NCBI GenBank assembly: GCA_030704615.1
Contig: CM060734.1
Coordinates: 53,646,042-53,710,041, forward strand
Direction of reading: 5' to 3'
Length of the DNA: 64,000 nucleotides
Origin: Takakia lepidozioides
Taxonomy: Eukaryota > Streptophyta > Takakiopsida > Takakiales > Takakiaceae
The notes beneath the pieces are model-generated. The model had not been told where the DNA came from. It saw only the letters and a program-made list of their open reading frames with translations, and searched no databases. Within the stretch, counting starts at the first letter, position 1, and every line of letters begins with the position of its first letter. Made by a program: the position numbers and the translations under genes. Positions 57,230 through 64,000 of this stretch are shown here, one piece after another.

Positions 57230-59170
57230 CTTGCGTCACCCACACTCTATCTCTATTCCTTCAGCTATCCATGCCTCTGCACAAATCAAGCATTCATCCT
57301 TGCCTTGCTGCTAGCAGCTGGCAATGACAGCCTACATTTGTTCTAGGAAACACCCAACTCAGCGTAGCACACTAGTTCCTATGCTGAATTGCATCTGCTA
57401 CTCTCTGAAATATAGCAGGCATTCACCTTTCTGCCCCGGTTGACCCATCAGTGATTGGGCTCAGATAAGTATTCATTCCACAGCTTCTCCTCATCTCTGT
57501 TACCTATTTTTTGACACTTTCCTGTTGTCACATTGGCAGTATCATGTCAAAGTCACTCCAAACTAGATTCACTCAACCAGCTAACTTGCAGAATTGAACA
57601 TGTAAATTTAGGGCCGATTCTGATAAGAGGGAAAAACAGGGTGAAATGTGTTGAAGAAGATGCCTTCATTAGCAGTGCCTGATTTTATCACTTGTGCCGC
57701 TGCTCCCAGTTGACCATCTACCCATGCAGGTTTCTTGTAGCTATTGATCCACAGGGAATCACAGGTAATCTTGTGCTTGAAATCTGGCCTTCTTGGATGA
57801 ATCTGGACCCACACGAAATCCCTGCTCCTTCAGCTATCCATGCCTCTGCACAAATCATGCATACATCCTCGCCTTGCTGCTAGCAGCTGACAATGACAGC
57901 CTAGAATTGTCAAAGCAAACACTAGCAGGGAAAACAGGGTGAAATATGTTGAAGAAGGTACCTTCATCCTTTTCTCCATCATTTGCTTTCAGGTGTCCAA
58001 AGCCCCATCCCGCGCTCCTGCTCTGCACACCCTTCAAGCATCGCATTCCACGACACCACATCTAGTTCAGCCATAGTGTTGAACACTCCCTTGGCATCCT
58101 CAATGCTCCCACATTTAGCATACATGGCCACCAGAGCCATGTTCAGGATGACATCTGGTACAATTGCAGATTTGATGATGTCACCAGGGATCTCTTTGCC
58201 CTTTTCCAGGGCTGCAGACGCACTGCAAACGCACACAAACGTTATGTCGGCGGCCTTCACCCCTTCCCCCATCATTTTCTCAAAGGTTGGAGCCTCCATC
58301 CCGCACCCCAGCTGTGCATACCCAGCAAGCATCGCACTCCACGACACCACATCTCGTTCAACCACAGTGTTGAACACTCCCTTTGCATCCTCAATGCACC
58401 CACAATTGGCGTACATGTCCACCAGGGCAGGGGCAGTGTTCAAAAGGACATGTGGTAATTTGACAGGCATTCACCTCCTGACTTGGCTATTCCCAACCCA
58501 TCCTGCCATTGGCAAGAGATTCCACAGAAACTGATAGTTGTCTGTTTGACTGTATAACTATGTATCTCTTGCTTTCTTACAGCTTGTACTGTGACACGCG
58601 TAATGCTCTTGTTGTGTTGAATCATTTCACGCCTTCAGGTTTCAGAACAAACATTACCGTCTTTCTTTATCAGACATGTGCACCAAGACATAATCTCACC
58701 AAAAGATTGTTGGTGTTCAACAGTACCATACATGAAGATAACTAGCACCAAAAGGGCATATGAAGCTTATTCTGCTCTCCACTGGTATTAACTTGCACCA
58801 AGACTTTCAATGGCTGTCTTCCAGTCCACCCACGGCCCGCTGTAAATGGCTTGCAACCTACAGATTTTCAAGAGAGCTGATTACCATGAAAATTTCAAAA
58901 CTGGCTTTACAAACCTAATAATTCAAGCATAATCAGCATTCAAGCTAAGGAAGCTTTACAAGCATCGTGTTGCGAGTAAAGCCTTGGCAATGTCACCAGG
59001 AAATCCCTGGCTGAATGGATGACACTGAAATAATGGAGCTTGAAATCCGGCCCTCTTAGACGAATTTGGGCCCACACTCTATCCCTGCTCCTTCAGCTAT
59101 CTATGCATACATCCTTGCCTTCCTGCTAGCAGCTGACAATGACAGCCTAGAATTGTTCCAGCAAACACCC
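57230..59170 (-). repeat. Copies of the PPR leader module inside CACTA
   Basis: In plus sense the block CCTTCAGCTATCCATGCCTC, then TGCACAAATCA and a CTTGCTGCTAGCAGCTG tail, occurs near 57258 and 57826. A shorter copy is near 59090. It is the reverse complement of 62030-62100, the 5' part of the PPR gene. The stretch 57640-57830 matches 62030-62250 over its length. Confidence 0.78.
57979..58470 (-). pseudogene. Captured PLS-class PPR fragment inside CACTA
   Basis: About 160 codons open on the minus strand with PPR landmarks: ALVDMYANCGCIEDAKGVF, ERDVVSWSAMLAGYAQLG, KMMGEGVKAADITFVCVC, ALEKGKEIPGDIIKSAIVPD and a second AMYAKCGSIEDAKGVF unit. It matches the repeats at 62.7-64 kb closely. There is no start or mature C-terminal domain. 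Confidence 0.85.
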
Positions 59171-59214
59171 CCAACCCTACTTATCAACGAGCAATGAGCT
59201 AACTTACAAAATTC

Positions 59215-60075
59215 AATATGCATCTCAGGGCGTCTGATGAGAGGGCAAAACATGCTGAAATAGGTCGAAGAAGAAGGTGCCCTCACCACACTGTCCTTGA
59301 CCTTGTGTCATGACCCATGGAGGATTTGACCTTGTGTGTGATGCTTGTGTCTGTAGTCAGGTAATGTCGGATTGGTCAATGAGAACCTGCACCACGGTGC
59401 AGTTGAGCAGGCAGACTCTGAAACACGGTCTGCTAAGACCAAGCTGACTCTCCCAAGAACCTTGTAAACATCAGGAAGAATATCAAATCATGGTACTAAC
59501 AGGAGCCAACAACCCACATTTGCAGGATGGACAAAATTCTGCACATCGTACATTAAAAAAAAACCACACCTTGCGATTGCGGTCGCACCCTCGTGAAGGA
59601 TCTTAAAAAAACTCATGCCAGCTCTGCTCCATGATTCAAATTCAGGGCCGAGTCTGATGAGAGGGCAAAATAGGCTGAAATAGGTCGAAGAAGAAGGTGC
59701 CCTCACCACATTGTCCTCAACCTTGTGTCATGACCCATGGAGGATTTGACTGAACATGAACCCAAGATGACCTCTAGTGTGTGCTGCTTGTGTCTGTAGT
59801 TAGGTAATGTCGGATTGGTCAGTGAGAACCACCACGGTGCAGCTGAGTGGGCAGAGATTGAAACACGGCCTACTAAGACCAAGCTAACTCTCCCAAGAAC
59901 CTTGTAAACATCAGGAAGAATACCAAATCATGGTACTAACAGGAGAGCCAACCCATCGTGAAGGATCTTTTAGAAACTCATGCCAGCTCTGCTCCGTGCT
60001 GTAAAATCAGGGCCGAGCGGGTAGAGATTGAAACACGGCCTGCTAAGACGAACCTGACTCTCCCAAGAACGGCGG
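59215..60075 (-). repeat. Duplicated ~390-bp block inside CACTA
   Basis: GGGCAAAA(C/T)A(T/G)GCTGAAATAGG with GAAGAAGAAGGTGCCCTCAC, then TGTCGGATTGGTCA and CTCCCAAGAACCTTGTAAAC, occurs at 59230-59480 and 59645-59930. A third partial copy is at 60020-60070. Reverse-complement matches lie at 61310-61380, 61430-61500, 61630-61690 and 62630-62720. Confidence 0.75.
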
Positions 60076-60207
60076 GCTCCCAGCCGAAACCTCCTCGCAC
60101 ACATATCCTAGCGTTTCTAGGGTTGCTTGCTCCAGATGCGAAGGTTGATCCAACTGCGGGCCTCCCATGCATGTTTGCCCTCTCTCCCGCTCGCTCGCTC
60201 TAAGTCC

Positions 60208-60240
60208 CAACCCTCTCTCTCTCTCTCTCTCCCTCCCGCT
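60208..60240. repeat. CT microsatellite
   Basis: (CT)n run bounded by CGCTCGCTCTAAGT sequence. Confidence 0.8.
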
Positions 60241-60344
60241 CGCTCTAAGTCTATTCACGCTACTGTGATGGACAACTTTTTAAGTTTTTTAACCTTTTTG
60301 TAAACCCTAAGAGCCCTTTTTTGATTTTTGATTTTTGATTTTTT

Positions 60345-60545
60345 TTTTTTTTCTTAAAGGAAACCACAAGCCCTTGAGGAGGGGGAAAATTCACCCGCCT
60401 TCATTTATGGGCCATAAGACCTACAGGACGATCAACGTCAAGACATACCGTCTCGAACAATCCCACACACGGGATAAGGGCAGCGGGTTTGAACCCCAAA
60501 CCACAAGGGCGACACACTGTGCACTTACCAGCCGATGTGATTTTT
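60345..60545 (-). mobile_element. Possible tRNA-derived SINE, copy 3
   Basis: In minus sense a B-box-like GGGGTTCAAACCC follows a weak A-box-like GGCTGGTAAGTGCACAG by about 30 bp. It is flanked by T-rich sequence. It is less similar to the copies at 48.8 and 52.9 kb. Confidence 0.35.
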
Positions 60546-60969
60546 TTTAAATCTTTGTTTTTTTTGGGTTTTTTAATTCATTCTAGTGGTAAGAGTCTCC
60601 GTTTTTTTAAGATATAAATACTCATATATTATATATATAACCAGAAAAGCATGTGTCGACACGTGTAGTCATGTAGTGATTCATCCATGTGATGATCTGA
60701 CATAATGCATTAGAGTGAGAGTCATGAAGTCATATGTCTGTCTTGCAATATGCACACGTCATTCTAGTGTAGCCATGACCGTGACTGGTAGTCATATCTG
60801 CCATGCCAATATTCGTGGTCAAACATGTTTGACCTGTGTTGCGCAGAGTCCGAAGCCATGCAGTCGCATATACGCCTTCTCCAGACCTGCATTATGACTT
60901 CAAAAGCATTTTACGACTGCAAATGGCATTTCTGCCACAAATCTGTCATGACTGCGCACCTATGGGAGT

Positions 60970-60995
60970 CATAAAAGCCGCAATCTGTTGTAGTG
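60970..60995 (-). repeat. CACTA right terminal inverted repeat
   Basis: Reverse complement begins CACTACAACAGATTGCGGCT. It matches the left terminus at 24 of 26 positions. Confidence 0.92.
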
Positions 60996-61104
60996 TATTT
61001 TACACTAGTGTGGATTATGCACAATAGTAGGGCAAAGTTTGTTATGTTTATTCTAGTGATGACCGAAGGTCGGAAGCTAGTTTAGCATAGAGCAGGAATA
61101 GGGT

Positions 61105-61212
61105 GCCATAGTGCCACGTCATCGTTGCCATGTTTCGTCGCCACATCATCGTAGCCAGGTCATCGCAGACACATCATCGCAGACACGTCATCGTAGCCAC
61201 GTCATCGTCGTC
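61105..61212. repeat. Minisatellite on CCACGTCATCGT
   Basis: Six or seven imperfect 15-17-bp copies of (C/G)ACA(C/T)(A/G)TCATCG(C/T)AG. The core CCACGTCATCG also occurs twice upstream of NDUFS8. Confidence 0.85.
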
Positions 61213-61277
61213 GTCAAAAAATTTATATCTGCCCGGACTGCCCAAACTGTCTTGCAGGGCGGGCATCGCGTCCTCGA

Positions 61278-61690
61278 GCGCGGAGGGGTTTCACACACCG
61301 ATCGCAGGTGGTATTCTTCCTGATGTTTACAAGGTTCTTAGGAGATTCAGCTTGGTCTTAGCAGGCTGTTTTCAATCTCTGCCTGCTCAACTGCACCGTG
61401 GTGGTTCACACACCGATCGCAAGTGGTATTCTTCCTTATGTTTACAATTTTCTTAGGAGATTCAGCTTGGTCTTAGCAGGCTGTTTTTCAATCTCTGCCT
61501 ACTCAGCTGCACCGTGGTGGTTCTCACAAACCAATCTGACACTACCTGACTACATACACAAGCAGCATACACGAGAGGTCAATTTGGGTTGATGGTCGGT
61601 CAAATCCTCCATGGGTCATGACACAAGGTCAATTCTTCTTGATGTTTACAAGGTTCTTGGGAGATTCAGCTTGGTCTTAGCAGGCAAGTT
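61278..61690 (+). repeat. Repeated leader block upstream of the PPR gene
   Basis: CACACACCGATCGCA followed by TTCTTCCT(G/T)ATGTTTACAA and GGAGATTCAGCTTGGTCTTA occurs at 61288 and 61407, with a partial third copy at 61627. Each copy ends in GCAGGC. The same block is present in reverse orientation inside the CACTA element. Confidence 0.85.
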
Positions 61691-62048
61691 CCATCCCAGA
61701 CAAGAAACCTGCATGGGTAGATGGTCAACTGGAAGCCGCAGCAGCAGCGGCACAATTGATAAAATCAGGCACTGCTTTCTTCAACACATTTCACCCTGTT
61801 TTTCCCTCTTATCAGAATTTGCCCTAATTTTCCATGTTGAATTCTGCAAGTTAGCTGGTTGAGTGAATCTAGTTTGGAGTTACTTTGTCATGATACTGCC
61901 AATGTGACAACATGAAAGTATCCAAAAACAGGTAACAGAGATGAGGAGAAGCTGTGGAATGAATACTTTTCTGACCCCAGTAAATGGTGGGACAACCGAG
62001 GCAAAAAGGTGAAGGCCTGTTAGATGCAGCAAGGGCAAAGATGAATGC

Positions 62049-64000
62049 ATGATTTGTGCAGAGGCATGGATAGCTGAAGGAGAAGGGATAGAGTGTGTGT
62101 CGAGATTCATCCAAGAGGGCCAGATTTCAAGCACCAAGATTACGTATGATTCCATGTGGATCAATAGCTACAAGAAACCTGCATGCGTAGATGGTCAACT
62201 AAAGGCAGCAGCGGCACGGTTGATAAAATCAAGCACCTCAACCATGACCACAGTTTCTGGAAGAGGATTAAGAGAGGGAGTCCACAATGCCACTTCTGGC
62301 ACTTCCGGGCATGTGAAGATGCTTTGTGAGGCAGGCAGACTGATAGAGGCTCTACAAACTTCAAACCTGCAAGGAGGCATTTCAGCAGATTCAGATACGT
62401 ATGTCTGTCTCTTGCATAAGTGCATCAAGATGAAAGGCCTTGAAGTTGGAAAGCAGATGCACACTCACATTATCCAAAGTGGATCCACGCCAAATGTTTT
62501 TCTACTCAACACCCTTGTCAATATGTATGTTAAGTGCGGGAGCATCATGGATGCTCACCAAGTGTTCAACATAATGCCTCAACGATCTTTGATCAAGTGG
62601 AATATAATGTTGGAAGGATTTACCAAGCACCTTCTTCTTCGACCTATTTCAGCCTGTTTTGCCCTCTCATCAGACTTGGCCCTGAGATGCATACTGAATT
62701 GTCAAGGACAATATGGTGAGGGCACCTTGATGTGGTGAGCAAATGATGCGCGAAGGGGTGAAGCCCAACCACATCATGTTCATTTGTGTTTGCAATGCAA
62801 GTGCAAGCCTGGGAGCCCCGGAAAAGGGGAAAGAGGTCCATGATGACATCGTCAAAGCTGGAATTGTACCAGATGTCATTGTGAACACTACCCTGGTGGA
62901 CATGTATGCCAAATGTGGGTGCATTAAGGATGCGAAGGGAAGTTAATTTCAACACTATGGCTGAACGAGATGTGGTGTCGTGGAACGCGATGCTTGCAGG
63001 GGTAGACCTATGATCAAATGATGGGGGAAGGGGTGAAGCCCAACCACATCACATTTGTGTGCGTTTGCAGTGCGTGTACAAGCCTGGCAGCCCTGGAAAA
63101 GGGCAAAGAGGTCCATGGCGACATGGTCAGAGCTGTAGTTGTACCAAATGTCATTCTGAACAATACCCTCGTGGACATGTATGAAGGGAGTGTTCGACAG
63201 TATGGCTGAACGAGATGTGGTGTCGTGGAGTGTGATGATTGCAGGATATGCACAGCAAGGGCGCAGGATGGAGGCTTTGGAGACCTATGAGCAAATGATG
63301 TGCGAAGGGGGTGAAGCCCAACCACATGATGTTTGTTTGCATTTGCAATGCGTGTGCAAGCTTGGCAGCCCTAGAAAAGTGCAACGAGGTCCATGGTGAC
63401 ATTATCAAATCTGGAATTGTACCCGATGTCATTCTGAACACTACCCTGGTGGACATGTATGTCAAATGTGGGTGCATCGAGGATGCAAATGGAGTGTTTG
63501 ACAATATGGCTGAATGTGATGTGGTGTCGTGGAGTGTGATGATTGCAAGATATGCACAGCAAGGGTGCGGGATGGAGGCTTTGGAGACCTATGAGCAAAT
63601 GATGTGCAAAGGGGTGAAAACCAACCACATCACATTTGTTTGTGTTTGCAATGCGTATGCAAGCCTGGGAGCTCTGGAAAAGGGGAAAGAGGTCCATGGT
63701 GACATCGTCAAAGCTGGAATTGTACCAGATGTCATCCTGAACACTGCCCTGGTGGACATGTATGCCAAATGTGGGTGCATTAAGGATGCGAAGGGAAGTT
63801 AATTTCAACACTATGGCTGAACGAGATGTGGTGTCGTGGAACGCGATGCTTGCAGGGGTATGCACAACAGGGGCGTGGGATGGAGGCTTTGGAGACCTAT
63901 GAGCAAATGATGGGGGAAGGGGTGAAGCCCAACCACATCACGTTTGTGTGTGTTTGCAGTGCGTGTACAAGCCTGGCAGCCCTGGAAAAGGGCAAAGAGG
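62049..64000 (+). pseudogene. PLS-class pentatricopeptide repeat (PPR) gene, broken, continues past the window
   Basis: An open start (62049-62738) encodes a leader, LCEAGRLIEALQ and typical PPR units: SDTYVCLLHKCIKMKGLEVG, KQMHTHIIQSGSTPNVFL and TLVNMYVKCGSIMDAHQVF. After a foreign-looking insert (62625-62740, shared with the CACTA element) a tandem array follows. Its unit is GVKPNHITFVCVCNACASL, ALEKGKEVHGDIVKAGIVPD, LVDMYAKCGCIKDAKG and DVVSWNAMLAGYAQQG. Frames switch at 62946, 63209, 63400 and 63802. The AAGGGAAGTTAATTTC break at 62934 recurs at 63790. PLS PPRs bind organellar RNA, usually for editing. As written this locus cannot encode one continuous protein, but splicing is unresolved and the 3' end is outside the window. 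Confidence 0.8.

Larger units (their letters stand above)
56065..60995. mobile_element. CACTA (En/Spm-type) DNA transposon carrying PPR fragments
   Basis: 4931 bp. The termini CACTACAACA(A/G)ATTGCGGCTT form a 26-bp inverted repeat with two mismatches, flanked by a 3-bp duplication TAT (56062-56064, 60996-60998). Subterminal GACTGCAAATG motifs occur at both ends (56106 and 60917). I find no CACTA transposase (TnpD/TnpA), so it is non-autonomous. The interior (57.2-60.1 kb) carries sequence derived from a PPR gene and its leader, in reverse orientation and several copies. Confidence 0.92.

Noticed and set aside
60335-60360. Poly(A)/poly(T) tail of a second LINE
   Set aside because: The T-rich tract has no adjoining LINE coding sequence; it fits better as the end of a SINE-like unit or simple sequence.
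63151-63865. Minus-strand ORFs in the PPR array
   Set aside because: They are antisense shadows of the repeats. The plus-strand translations carry the PPR motifs.

Overview
The window is nuclear DNA of a land plant. The evidence is GT-AG introns of about 50-1300 bp, a chloroplast-type nucleoside diphosphate kinase and a chloroplast-type FMN phosphatase with N-terminal leaders, a NEN-type exonuclease, PLS-class PPR repeats, and copia, gypsy, LINE, SINE and CACTA elements. The PPR style and the repeat load suggest a seed-free plant such as a fern, lycophyte or bryophyte. I cannot name the species.

Layout. 0-5.9 kb: an internally deleted copia element with an exact 5-bp target duplication, then unassigned sequence and a ~170-bp tandem repeat. 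5.9-36.2 kb is the gene-bearing part, with six multi-exon genes: a universal stress protein (8.3-11.3, +), a zinc-type MDR dehydrogenase (12.8-16.6, -), a HAD-family FMN phosphatase (17.6-21.5, +), a SRPBCC/polyketide-cyclase-like protein (22.2-24.8, -), the mitochondrial complex I subunit NDUFS8/TYKY (25.7-28.9, +), a plastid nucleoside diphosphate kinase (29.6-32.1, +), and then a NEN-like DEDDh exonuclease (33.2-36.1, -), seven genes in all. I worked out the exons by hand from splice sites, reading phase and family motifs. Every junction in these seven models is in phase.

36.3-39.7 kb is the most unusual region. It is a decayed Fanzor, the eukaryotic relative of TnpB/Cas12 RNA-guided nucleases, on the minus strand. 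RuvC-I, the RuvC-II region, the zinc-finger start and a RuvC-III-like C-terminus can be recognised. One in-frame TGA and a later frame break interrupt it. Two strong hairpins lie directly 3' of the coding region, where a guide RNA scaffold would be expected. 39.7-42.8 kb holds diverged repeats and two simple tandem-repeat families.

42.8-47.8 kb is a gypsy/chromovirus element whose primer-binding site is perfectly complementary to 12 nt at the predicted 5' end of its own transcript, which suggests Tf1-like self-priming. 47.8-52.9 kb lies between ~440-bp inverted arms and contains a SINE and a LINE-like reverse transcriptase element with an inverted middle segment. 56.07-61.0 kb is a CACTA element with clear terminal inverted repeats and a TAT target duplication; a neighbouring repeat preserves the empty site. 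It carries pieces of a PPR gene that match the PPR locus at 61.2-64.0 kb, which continues past the window end.

The housekeeping genes are not obviously functionally linked. The accessory half is layered transposon insertion, gene-fragment capture and decay.
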